Virus record (IMG/VR): IMGVR_UViG_3300044631_000908
Coordinates: 1-27,193 of that record
DNA from: a virus
Direction: 5' to 3' (one strand)
DNA: 27,193 nt
Part shown: in pieces, positions 5,142 to 12,223 of the stretch
Layout of the letters: the number at the start of each line of letters is the position of its first letter
How positions within the stretch are numbered: the stretch's first letter is position 1
Notes under the pieces: generated by a model
What the model was told of the DNA's origin: nothing
Database searches by the model: none
What the model saw: the letters and a program-made list of their open reading frames with translations, nothing else
Translations under genes and position numbers: made by a program

Positions 5142-6563
5142 ATGACCGTTTTAAACAACATTAAAGACATTTTGACAGGAAAGACCACCGAAGCCACGAA
5201 CGCAAGCCCTAGTTTTAAAATGCCACGGTTTAACCTTGACGGAATCGTAAACGTGATAAACGGCTTAGGCGTGATTGGGCGTGATGCAAGCACGGCAAAC
5301 TTCTTTCAACAGGAGAACTTACTAGACCGTTACGCAGTAGAAGCGGTTTACACAGGAAGCGGTATCGGACGGCGTTTGGTTGAGTTGATGCCTAACGAAG
5401 CACTAGGGCGTGGTATTGAGTGCGACCACGAGCTTTATGAGGAGCTTGAAAGAATAGACGCATTTCATAAGCTTTTAGAGCTGGCAACGCTGGCGAGGTT
5501 ATACGGCGGTGCGGTTGCTTTAATTGTAGCAAAGGACGGCGTGGCAGACCTAGAAAAGCCGTTGAATGAGACTGGCTTGGTACGCATTGAGAAGTTGACC
5601 TTGTTTGACCGACACAGCATTTTGATGCTGGATGAGGACAGGGACAAAGACCCCCTAAGTGAGACGTTTAACGAATACCTTTACTACCGCCTGATGCTAA
5701 CGAACAACCAACAGGTGAAGATCCACCATACACGGCTTTTGAAGCTTGAGGGTGACTACTTGCCAAGCAGAATCAAGCAGACCAACCAAGGCTGGGGAGC
5801 ATCCACAATACAAGGCGTTTATAGAAGCTTTAACAACTACTTAGCCATGCACGGCTTTTTGAACAAGCTGGCAAGTGGGTACGATTTAAAGATTTTTAAA
5901 GTAGAAAGTTTAAAGGAAGCCTACGCCTTGGGCAATGAAGATTATATCGCCAACCGTTTGAGGGATATTGATTATTCAACGTCAATGATGAACAGCATTT
6001 TAATGGATGCGGAGAAGGAGGACTTCATCCGTTCAACCGTGCCAGTAAACGGTTATGATTCACTTATTAACAAGGCAATGGAGCTGGTATCCGCTGAAGC
6101 AGGCATGCCGATGACGTTGCTTTATGGGCGTTCACCTGAAGGCATGAACAGCACAGGCGAGAGCGATTTGAATATGTGGTATAAAAGCGTAGAGCGGTAT
6201 CAGACTTTGACGTTACAGCCAGTGTTAGAACGGTTGATTGGCTTACTTGAAAAGCAGAGCGAGTGGGCTGGCGAAAGACCTGAAACCTTTGAATGGGAGT
6301 GGTACGGTTTAAAACCGATGACAGACCTTGAGAAGGCGGAGGAGCGTTTAAAGCTGGCACAAGGTGATAAAATATACATGGATGCCCAAGCGGTTGAGCC
6401 AAGTTATTTATTTGACTTGCGACACAACGGCGGATTTAACAGTAACTTAGTGTATGATAAAGAAGGACAGGACGATTTTATTAGCGACCTAACAGGGAGT
6501 ATGAGCGATGACGACTTACCAGATTCTACAGGGCAACAGCCTAGAACTACTGAAGACACTTGA
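5142..6563 (+). CDS. Portal protein (DUF1073 / HI1409 family)
   Basis: The 473-residue portal forms the dodecameric DNA gate at one capsid vertex. Family features are the N-terminal block RYAVEAVYTGSGIGRRLVEL, the LARLYGGAVALI strand-helix, the stem/wing part around residues 265-340, and GMPMTLLYGRSPEGMNSTGE (about residues 321-340), typical of DUF1073 portals. The C-terminal motif (residues 390-441: LKP...RLKLAQGDKIY...PSYL...RH) is duplicated in the orphan gene at 7721-8080. The last 56 nt overlap the methyltransferase gene, whose start lies inside the portal's final codons. The ATG is preceded by a weak site (AAGGGACACGCAAGA). Confidence 0.93.
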   Translation: MTVLNNIKDILTGKTTEATNASPSFKMPRFNLDGIVNVINGLGVIGRDASTANFFQQENLLDRYAVEAVYTGSGIGRRLVELMPNEALGRGIECDHELYEELERIDAFHKLLELATLARLYGGAVALIVAKDGVADLEKPLNETGLVRIEKLTLFDRHSILMLDEDRDKDPLSETFNEYLYYRLMLTNNQQVKIHHTRLLKLEGDYLPSRIKQTNQGWGASTIQGVYRSFNNYLAMHGFLNKLASGYDLKIFKVESLKEAYALGNEDYIANRLRDIDYSTSMMNSILMDAEKEDFIRSTVPVNGYDSLINKAMELVSAEAGMPMTLLYGRSPEGMNSTGESDLNMWYKSVERYQTLTLQPVLERLIGLLEKQSEWAGERPETFEWEWYGLKPMTDLEKAEERLKLAQGDKIYMDAQAVEPSYLFDLRHNGGFNSNLVYDKEGQDDFISDLTGSMSDDDLPDSTGQQPRTTEDT

Positions 6564-7728
6564 AGACAACAGCGTCGATGCTATCGTAACAGATCCGCCT
6601 TACGGTCTAAGCCAACACTCACAGGGCGATATTGTCAACGCCGTAACGGCATGGCTAGCAGGTGAAGAGTACACACACGGTAAAAAAGGCTTCATGGGCA
6701 AAGCGTGGGATTCTTTCGTGCCTAGCCCTATGCTTTTTAAGGAGTGCTACAGGGTATTAAAGCACGGTGGACATATCCTTTGCTTTGCAGGGGCTAGAAC
6801 GCAGGACTTGATGAGCCTAAGCATACGCCTAGCAGGCTTTGAGATGAGAGACGCTTGCTTGTGGCTGTATGGCAGTGGTTTTCCTAAAGGGCTTGATGTT
6901 GCTAAGGGTATAGATGTTGCTAAGGGTAAATTACTATCTGAAAACAAGGCAATGAGTGGGGGCAATTACACCCGATTGACGCACGAATTACAAACTGACC
7001 AAGCCAAGCAATGGGAAGGCTGGAACACGAACCTAAAACCCGCCTATGAGCCTATCATCATGGCACGCAAGCCTTTAGACGGCACGGTCGTCAACAACGT
7101 GCTAAAACACGGCGTGGGGGGCTTGAATATCGATGCGTGTAGGGTGAAAACGGACGATTCAACCGCTAGAAATCGAAACAATGTGGGTCAAAATACCTAT
7201 ACTTCAGAATGGGGGGCGTATCAAACAGAAACACACACACAAGGACGTTACCCTGCTAACATCATCCTAGACGGCTCCGATAGCGTCGAGGGGTTGTTTC
7301 CTGAAACGCAAGCAAGGCAAGCAAGTCAAGCAAGTCAAGCAAGTCAAAGACGAAAAGTAAAATACGAGACAATGGGTAAGCTGTCTTTAGAGCGTCCAGC
7401 ATGGAACGCAGTAGAAGATTATGCAGGCTCCGCCAGCCGTTATTTCTACCACGCCAAAGCAAGCAAGGCGGACAGGGACGAGGGCGTTAATGGCATGAAT
7501 ACACACGCCACAGTGAAACCCACGCAGTTAATGCGATACCTTGTAAAACTGATAACACCACAAGGCGGTTTAGTGCTTGACCCTTTTATGGGGAGTGGAA
7601 GCACAGGCAAGGCGTGTATGCTTGAGGGGTTTAACTTTGTGGGTATGGAATTAAGCGAAGAGTATGTTAAGATAGCAGAGGCACGCATTGAACACGCAAG
7701 GCAACAAAGGGGATTATTTAATGCCTGA
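6508..7728 (+). CDS. DNA methyltransferase, beta-class amino-MTase (DPPY)
   Basis: This 406-residue SAM-dependent methyltransferase probably makes N6-methyladenine. Catalytic motif IV DPPY is at residues 29-32, ahead of the SAM-binding motif I DPFMGSGST (358-366), the order of the beta class. The intervening WLYGSGFPKGLDVAKG and KPAYEPIIMARKP blocks and the HATVKPTQLMRYL motif X fit known phage site-specific amino-MTases. No cognate restriction nuclease is visible, so it is an orphan enzyme, most simply protecting phage DNA from host restriction. Oddities are its position inside the packaging/head operon, a 56-nt overlap with the portal, a tandem 9-bp repeat (7309-7344, giving Q-A-S repeats), and a duplicated 16-nt block at 6895/6913 (DVAKG twice). 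AGGGA precedes the ATG. Confidence 0.93.
   Translation: MTTYQILQGNSLELLKTLEDNSVDAIVTDPPYGLSQHSQGDIVNAVTAWLAGEEYTHGKKGFMGKAWDSFVPSPMLFKECYRVLKHGGHILCFAGARTQDLMSLSIRLAGFEMRDACLWLYGSGFPKGLDVAKGIDVAKGKLLSENKAMSGGNYTRLTHELQTDQAKQWEGWNTNLKPAYEPIIMARKPLDGTVVNNVLKHGVGGLNIDACRVKTDDSTARNRNNVGQNTYTSEWGAYQTETHTQGRYPANIILDGSDSVEGLFPETQARQASQASQASQRRKVKYETMGKLSLERPAWNAVEDYAGSASRYFYHAKASKADRDEGVNGMNTHATVKPTQLMRYLVKLITPQGGLVLDPFMGSGSTGKACMLEGFNFVGMELSEEYVKIAEARIEHARQQRGLFNA
7309..7344 (+). repeat. Tandem 9-bp repeat inside the methyltransferase gene
   Basis: Four head-to-tail copies of CAAGCAAGT (the first ends GG instead of GT) encode a Q-A-S repeat. The unit is a multiple of three, so copy-number change would alter loop length without shifting the frame. 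Confidence 0.85.
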
Positions 7729-8080
7729 ACCGAAACCAGTAACGATTGATTTTGGAATAGACACTTGCACGTTTGACACGAACGACTTTGTGGAGTGGGA
7801 AGTCGTGCCTGATGATACGGCGTGGAACTTCCCCACGTTGAAACCGCTAGACGACCAACAGTTAGCAGATGTTCGACTCAAGCACGCTCAAGCCGACGCT
7901 ATTTATATCCGTGAAGGGGGTATCGACCCAGCTTATTTATGGCATATCAGACATGAATGGGGATACAATATGAACCCTAGCTATTCATTGGAAAATGTGG
8001 CAGAATATCAAAACGAACTAGATAACACCGCTTTGAGTGGGGCGTTTGAAAAGGGAATTATGCTAGATGACAATACATAG
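7721..8080 (+). CDS. Orphan copy of the portal C-terminal segment (119 aa)
   Basis: Residues 40-91 align without gaps to portal residues 390-441: about 23 of 53 positions are identical, including LKP, RLK, AQ.D.IY, P.YL, RH, G.N.N and Y. The first ~30 residues (MPEPKPVTIDFGIDTCTFDT...) have no portal counterpart I can see. The ATG at 7721 has AAGGGG 8 nt upstream and overlaps the methyltransferase stop by 8 nt; an upstream in-frame ATG at 7688 lies inside the methyltransferase gene and lacks a comparable site. It may be a remnant of the original portal 3' end displaced by an insertion, or a separately expressed portal accessory. The retained frame and good RBS argue that it is still translated. 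Confidence 0.75.
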   Translation: MPEPKPVTIDFGIDTCTFDTNDFVEWEVVPDDTAWNFPTLKPLDDQQLADVRLKHAQADAIYIREGGIDPAYLWHIRHEWGYNMNPSYSLENVAEYQNELDNTALSGAFEKGIMLDDNT

Positions 8081-8501
8081 AGATATGGAATTATTAACGC
8101 CCTTTGGGTTTCAAGCTATCAAGTCACTTGTCGGCAAATGCAAAATATGGACAGGTGAAGAATGGAACAGTGTTATTGTTGAGAAATCTAATATAGAATA
8201 TCAACTAGACTCCGTATTTTATTATGGAGACTCACCATTTTATGATGAAAGTGGAATATGTTCAACCGAGCTTGCAAGAGATTTATTTTTGTTTCAATGC
8301 GAAAACAAGTTATTTAAGCCACTTAAAAATGCAATTTCCCACAGGTCAAGAGGTTATTTTTGGAATAGCCCCTTTTATGATCAAAAAACAGCTGTAAAGC
8401 TAAGAAGGAGCAAAAAATGGGAAGGTTCTCAAACATCTTTTAATGTAATAACGGATAAGCCTTTTTTAGTAGATTGTCTAATTTTAAAAAACATAAAATA
8501 A
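8067..8501 (+). CDS. Hint/intein-like small protein (144 aa), uncertain
   Basis: Residues 9-38 (LLTPFGFQAIKSLVGK, then IWTGEEWNSVIV) closely resemble the opening of Hint (hedgehog/intein) domains as found in phage inteins: 'LTP.G...I.dl.GK..kIW.GeeW..V.V'. The nucleophilic Cys/Ser expected just before this block is absent, no TxxH block B is obvious, and the end (VITDKPFLVDCLILKNIK) lacks a His-Asn pair, so splicing is unlikely. SPFYD occurs twice (residues 56 and 101). The gene starts inside the last codons of the portal-C orphan (GGGA 10 nt upstream); ATG at 8085 is an alternative. It is more A/T-rich than its neighbours. It could be an intein relic, a free-standing Hint protein or an unrelated cargo gene. 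Confidence 0.45.
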   Translation: MTIHRDMELLTPFGFQAIKSLVGKCKIWTGEEWNSVIVEKSNIEYQLDSVFYYGDSPFYDESGICSTELARDLFLFQCENKLFKPLKNAISHRSRGYFWNSPFYDQKTAVKLRRSKKWEGSQTSFNVITDKPFLVDCLILKNIK

Positions 8502-8585
8502 ACCCCTAGGGTTTGACAACTAGGGGAATCGAAAAAACCAACCAATGTAATGCGCACATTATAGCCTATTTTAAAAGGGAAAGCA
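8502..8585. other. Spacer with hairpin between accessory cassette and head genes
   Basis: This 84-bp gap ends the methyltransferase/portal-C/Hint-like block. A 7-bp stem (CCCCTAG at 8503-8509, CTAGGGG at 8520-8526, 10-nt loop) is followed on the minus strand, not the plus strand, by a T-rich stretch, so it would act as a terminator only for leftward transcripts. A shorter inverted repeat (TAATG...CATTA, near 8548-8561) follows. The distal end holds AAAAGGGA, the ribosome binding site of the next gene. Confidence 0.5.
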
Positions 8586-9479
8586 ATGCCTAAGCTTACA
8601 ACTAAAAAGACAACTTTCCCGACGATGATATTTAGGCGTTACAGAGCGTTTTTGATTAGTTTAATTAACGACTTTGAAAAACAAATAGAAACGCAAGTAT
8701 ACCCGATTTTAGAAAGGTACAAAGTGCGTTTGGATGAAGACGAGTTGAGCAATGACCCCACGCAGGAAATAGAAACGGCGTTAGTGCTTTATTTATTGCT
8801 ACAGAAAGCCAAGATTTCGCGAGAAGTATTAAGCCAAGCGAGAGCATTGCAGGCGACAAGCATTGCACAATTTAACGCCTTAGCGGAAGATGCGCTAAAG
8901 AATGGGCAAGGAATAAACGGCGAGATTATACGCAATAGAGAAGCAATGATACAAGCATGGACGAGCGAAAACGCTAGGCTGGTTGAAAAGATGCTTGATG
9001 ATGAAAAGCAAGCATTGCTAGGGACAATTGCAAGGGGCTTTTTAGCAGGCGTTGCGTTGAATGAATTAAAAAAAGAGATCAAAGAAAGATTTAAGCAAGG
9101 GTTAAATAAAGCCAAGTTAATTGCGGTGAATGAGATAGGCAATTTAAGCGGAAGCCTTGAACGATTAAACGCACTAGGCACAGGGTTTAATTTGTATGTA
9201 TGGAGTACGGCTTTAGATGAGCGTGTGCGTGGGACACACCGCCATTTAGAAGGGATGATATGTTCATGGGAAGATTCAACGATTTATAAAACCAGTATTA
9301 AAGGCGAATGGTTAAGCCGAGGGGCAATAGGAGCCACGACGAAGCACCCTAGAATGGCGATGCGGTGCAGATGTAACGCTGAAACAGTGACAGGGGCGAA
9401 CCCTGAAAATGTAAGTGAACGGAATGAGATTAGAAAAAACGGACGTTCACAATGGCTGATTGATTTAGGCATTATTTGA
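8586..9479 (+). CDS. Head morphogenesis protein (Mu gpF / SPP1 gp7-like)
   Basis: A 297-residue minor head protein with a mostly helical N-terminal two thirds and the family's C-terminal signature: DERVRGTHRHLEG (residues 211-223), then HPRMAMRCRCNAE (254-266), equivalent to the 'DERVR.SH..L.G ... HP..RCRC' block of Mu gpF and SPP1 gp7 relatives. Such proteins are taken into the procapsid with the portal, and some are ejected with DNA. In most related phages it directly follows the portal; here the accessory block lies between. AAGGGA is 6-7 nt upstream of the ATG. Confidence 0.9.
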   Translation: MPKLTTKKTTFPTMIFRRYRAFLISLINDFEKQIETQVYPILERYKVRLDEDELSNDPTQEIETALVLYLLLQKAKISREVLSQARALQATSIAQFNALAEDALKNGQGINGEIIRNREAMIQAWTSENARLVEKMLDDEKQALLGTIARGFLAGVALNELKKEIKERFKQGLNKAKLIAVNEIGNLSGSLERLNALGTGFNLYVWSTALDERVRGTHRHLEGMICSWEDSTIYKTSIKGEWLSRGAIGATTKHPRMAMRCRCNAETVTGANPENVSERNEIRKNGRSQWLIDLGII

Positions 9480-9483
9480 AAAG

Positions 9484-9512
9484 TTGACAAAATAAAACAT
9501 AGGCTTTAAGCT
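9484..9512 (+). promoter_or_regulatory. Candidate promoter before the capsid genes (weak)
   Basis: A perfect TTGACA (9484-9489) is followed after 17 nt by TAAGCT (9507-9512), a poor -10. It sits in the only sizeable gap (62 nt) between head genes, where an extra promoter would boost protease/scaffold and capsid expression. The -10 match is weak, so this is tentative. Confidence 0.25.
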
Positions 9513-9541
9513 AAAAGAGACGAATTAGAGGACAATAGTAG

Positions 9542-10627
9542 ATGTTTAGAATAGACCGTGCAGAGTTTAAAGCCTCCGTCACGCCTGAAGGGTATCTTGC
9601 AGGTGAAGCGATAGCTACACGCACTGGCGTTTTTGAATATGTGAATAATGACGGCACGATCAGAAAAGAATTGCGCCACCCTGATGATATTTTGGTAGAT
9701 GAAAGTTTAGCAAGTTTAAAATTAAAACCAGTAACGGATAATCACCCAAGTGTTTTAGTAAATGCGGACAATGCAAGCGCTTACCAAGTAGGAATGACTG
9801 GCGAAAGCGTAAGAATTGACGGTGGGAACATAGCCGTTTCATTTGTAGTGACGGACAAGGCAACGGTTGAGAAGATTAAATCAAACAAAAAGCGTGAATT
9901 GAGTCTAGGGTACACTTTGGACTTGGTAGAAGAGGCTGGCGTGTTTAATGGTGATTCTTACACGCACAGGCAAACAAATGTTCGTTATAATCACTTGGCG
10001 ATTGTTGAAAAAGCAAGAGCAGGGCGATTGGCACGAATCAATATGGACGGAGTAGCCGTTCAGTTACACCATGATGATAAAGAGGACGACAGCATGACTG
10101 ATAAAGAAATGCAGGCGGTGAACTTGGACGGTTTGAGCTATCGAGCCGATGCCGAGGTTGCTAAAGCATACGAAAAAGCGGTGCAAGCTGAAAAGCAAGC
10201 CCGCAATGATGCAGAAGCCTTAAAAGGGCAAGTAGACGAGTTGAAAGCACAGCTTGAAGCCGTAAAAGCAACGCACAACGACGAGGCGGTGAATGAAGCC
10301 GTTTCAAAACGTGTAGTATTGCTTGAGCAAGCAAAGCGTGTTGTAAACGTAGACAGTTTAATTGGTGCTAGCGAACGTGCGATCCACGAAGCGGTAGTAA
10401 AGTGTAAAAACGAAGGCATTAGCCTTGAGAGCAAAAGCGACGAGTATGTTAAGGCTCGTTTTGATGCCGTTATGGAAGCATTGCCTAGCGTTGAAGACGA
10501 AGCCCTTGCCAAGCAACGTGAAGTTGTAGCAAGTGCCAACAACGATTCTACTTCAGCAAAAAGCCGAAGAATTGATTGCAACGACGCTTTCAAGTTTCAA
10601 TTAGAAAATAAAAAGAGAGGAGCATAA
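9542..10627 (+). CDS. Prohead protease fused to scaffold (DUF2213)
   Basis: A 361-residue fusion. Residues 1-170 are a DUF2213 prohead protease; the likely His-Ser-His triad is H68 (TDNHPS), S121 (KRELSLGYTL) and H151 (YNHLAIVEKARAGRL). Residues 185-361 are a scaffold-like part with a coiled coil (about 200-250, KQARNDAEALKGQVDELKAQ) and an Ala/Lys/Glu-rich C-terminus. The protease would mature the prohead and remove the scaffold. An in-frame ATG at codon 185 with its own GAGG suggests a separate scaffold product. GAGG is 10 nt before the first ATG. The major capsid gene follows one gene later. Confidence 0.9.
   Translation: MFRIDRAEFKASVTPEGYLAGEAIATRTGVFEYVNNDGTIRKELRHPDDILVDESLASLKLKPVTDNHPSVLVNADNASAYQVGMTGESVRIDGGNIAVSFVVTDKATVEKIKSNKKRELSLGYTLDLVEEAGVFNGDSYTHRQTNVRYNHLAIVEKARAGRLARINMDGVAVQLHHDDKEDDSMTDKEMQAVNLDGLSYRADAEVAKAYEKAVQAEKQARNDAEALKGQVDELKAQLEAVKATHNDEAVNEAVSKRVVLLEQAKRVVNVDSLIGASERAIHEAVVKCKNEGISLESKSDEYVKARFDAVMEALPSVEDEALAKQREVVASANNDSTSAKSRRIDCNDAFKFQLENKKRGA
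10094..10627 (+). CDS. Possible internally initiated scaffold protein (177 aa)
   Basis: An in-frame ATG at 10094 (codon 185 of the protease gene) is preceded by GAGG at 10082-10085, an 8-nt spacing. The product would start MTDKEMQAVNLDGL and contain only the coiled-coil scaffold part, just after the protease domain ends. This is the arrangement known from lambda C/Nu3, where the scaffold is translated in excess from inside the protease gene. The sequence supports the start; that it is used is an inference. Confidence 0.5.
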   Translation: MTDKEMQAVNLDGLSYRADAEVAKAYEKAVQAEKQARNDAEALKGQVDELKAQLEAVKATHNDEAVNEAVSKRVVLLEQAKRVVNVDSLIGASERAIHEAVVKCKNEGISLESKSDEYVKARFDAVMEALPSVEDEALAKQREVVASANNDSTSAKSRRIDCNDAFKFQLENKKRGA

Positions 10628-10628
10628 C

Positions 10629-11066
10629 ATGTCTCAAACTTCTTATAATTTATATCACTCATCTGCTTACGAAGGACAGATTATTCACCGTGACCGTATT
10701 GAAAGCCGTTTTGCAACTGCCAACATTGCTCTTGGACGTGCCGTTCAACGTGTTACGTCTGATCGCCAAGTAGGCTTAACTGCTGCTTCTGGAGTCATTC
10801 AAGGCGTGGCGGTGCGTACCCACAATAACCCTAACGACCAAGCAGAAGATATTTTGACTGGTCAAGAAGTTTCGGTTTTAAGTCGTGGACGGATTTATGG
10901 CAAAGCGGTTGGAGCCGTAACGCAGGGCGCTTTGGCTTATGCAATTACTGCGGTTGGTGCAACCCAAGGTCAGTTTACGGCTACTTCAACAAACAACCTT
11001 TTAGTAGGCAAGTTTGTTACTGGCGGAACTGATACTCTTGTTGAAATTGAAGTAAACGTAGCCTAG
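10629..11066 (+). CDS. Capsid cement/decoration protein (Gp24-like, DUF2190-type)
   Basis: A 145-residue beta-rich protein with the pattern of phage structural cement proteins: an N-terminal extension (SSAYEGQIIHRD), the block GRAVQRVTSDRQVGL, then GVIQGVAV, EVSVLSRGRIYGKA, and a closing VGKFVTGG...VEIEV. It would bind the outside of the expanded capsid shell and stabilise it. AGAGGAG lies just upstream of the ATG, and the gene sits 1 nt beyond the scaffold stop and 15 nt before the major capsid gene, the usual order (protease/scaffold, cement, capsid). Confidence 0.85.
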   Translation: MSQTSYNLYHSSAYEGQIIHRDRIESRFATANIALGRAVQRVTSDRQVGLTAASGVIQGVAVRTHNNPNDQAEDILTGQEVSVLSRGRIYGKAVGAVTQGALAYAITAVGATQGQFTATSTNNLLVGKFVTGGTDTLVEIEVNVA

Positions 11067-11081
11067 AAAGGATTACATTAA

Positions 11082-12020
11082 ATGAATGCTCAAATGAACC
11101 TTGATGCAAACGAAACCGCTTATTTTAGACGGCATTTAGAAGCTGTTTTACCTGATGTGCAAGAAATTGTATATGCTGGTATGACCGCTTTAAATACGTT
11201 TGATGTAATTGCGGGTATTGACCCAACCGCTGAAACCGTAACGTACTATCAATACGATAAGCGGTTATTGGCAAAGATTTCGAGCGAATACTCGAATGAT
11301 GCACCAACGGTAGAAGTAAACGGAAAAGCGTTTAGTTCTGTTGTAAAACCGCTTAGTTCAAAGCGTGTTTATAGCATTAACGAATTGCGCAAAGCTTCTT
11401 TAATCCCCAACGTGGATATTTTAGCAAGCAAAGCGGATGCAACGCGTGAAGCCATTGCTCAACTGCACAACCGCCTTTTTTGGTTAGGTGATTCAGTTAC
11501 TGGGCTTGTGGGTGTTTTAAGTAACGCTTCTATTCCTAACGCTCAAGTTACCGCCGACGGTGCAGGAGGTCCAGGTAGTTCACCTTTATGGGCAAACAAA
11601 ACGGGTGTTCAAATCTTGCGTGACTTAAACAACGCTGTTTTGGATATTATCAACGCTACAAACGGCGTAGAAAATGCCCCTAACTTGCTTGTGCTTAGTC
11701 CCCAACGCTACCGCGTTATGGCGACTTCTAAAGTTGACACGGACAACACTCGCACTGTTTTAGAGCAGTTCCAAAACGACAACCCTAGCATTACGAACAT
11801 TGTACAAGCACCCGAGCTTGTAGGTGCTTTCCAAGGTGGGACTGAAGGGTTTTTAATTGGACGCAATGAAGCACGTTATTGCGGATTGGTTGCCCCCATT
11901 GTTTACGAAGAGTTTACTCCTAAACAAGATGGACCTGTTTTTGAAGTAACCGCTGCTGGACGTAATGGTGGAGCGATTATTCGTTACCCACTTGCTTTTA
12001 CTAAAAAGTACGGTATTTAG
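11082..12020 (+). CDS. Major capsid protein (DUF2184)
   Basis: This 312-residue protein fits the DUF2184 major capsid family (HK97 fold). It has an N-terminal arm (YFRRHLEAVLPDVQEIVYAG), a middle region with WANKTGVQILRDLNNAVLDI, the spine-type NLLVLSPQRYRVMAT, and a C-terminal IIRYPLAFTKKYGI. There is no long N-terminal scaffold segment, agreeing with the separately encoded scaffold. The start has AGGATTACATTAA before the ATG. Codon use is smooth, as expected for a highly expressed gene. Confidence 0.93.
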   Translation: MNAQMNLDANETAYFRRHLEAVLPDVQEIVYAGMTALNTFDVIAGIDPTAETVTYYQYDKRLLAKISSEYSNDAPTVEVNGKAFSSVVKPLSSKRVYSINELRKASLIPNVDILASKADATREAIAQLHNRLFWLGDSVTGLVGVLSNASIPNAQVTADGAGGPGSSPLWANKTGVQILRDLNNAVLDIINATNGVENAPNLLVLSPQRYRVMATSKVDTDNTRTVLEQFQNDNPSITNIVQAPELVGAFQGGTEGFLIGRNEARYCGLVAPIVYEEFTPKQDGPVFEVTAAGRNGGAIIRYPLAFTKKYGI

Positions 12021-12031
12021 GAGATTGGACA

Positions 12032-12208
12032 ATGCCGAAGGTTAAATTAAACCAAGATACCATGTTTCAATATGACGGAGTGACCTTATTCCCTGATTGG
12101 AACGAAGTTTCAAAAGAAGACCTAGAAAAGTTAAAAACGGCTAGTTTATCGATTGAACTTGGTATTTTAGAACTTGAAGGTGAAAAGCCTTTGAAAGATA
12201 AAAAGTAA
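12032..12208 (+). CDS. Small hypothetical head-region protein (58 aa)
   Basis: A 58-codon gene in the gap between capsid and connector. ATG at 12032 has GGAG 8 nt upstream, just after the capsid stop; TAA is at 12206-12208. The product starts MPKVKLNQDTMFQYDGVTLF, contains VSKEDLEKLKTASLSIELG and ends in lysines. It is acidic/basic mixed, soluble, with no membrane part. Small proteins at this position in related phages are usually of unknown role, perhaps neck-associated. Confidence 0.7.
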   Translation: MPKVKLNQDTMFQYDGVTLFPDWNEVSKEDLEKLKTASLSIELGILELEGEKPLKDKK

Positions 12209-12223
12209 AGAGAAAAGCAAACT

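Noticed and set aside
5142-6563. Possible anti-CBASS (Acb1-type) activity of the portal, because DUF1073 proteins are sometimes labelled that way
   Set aside because: I see only one His-x-Thr-like site (IHHTRL) rather than the paired HxT/HxS motifs of Acb1, and the whole length fits a portal.
7688-7720. Upstream start for the portal-C orphan ORF
   Set aside because: It lies inside the methyltransferase gene with no ribosome binding site, while the ATG at 7721 has AAGGGG at 8 nt.
8513-8541. TTGACA in the loop of the 8503-8526 hairpin as a promoter
   Set aside because: No -10-like sequence occurs at 16-18 nt (AACCAA at 17).
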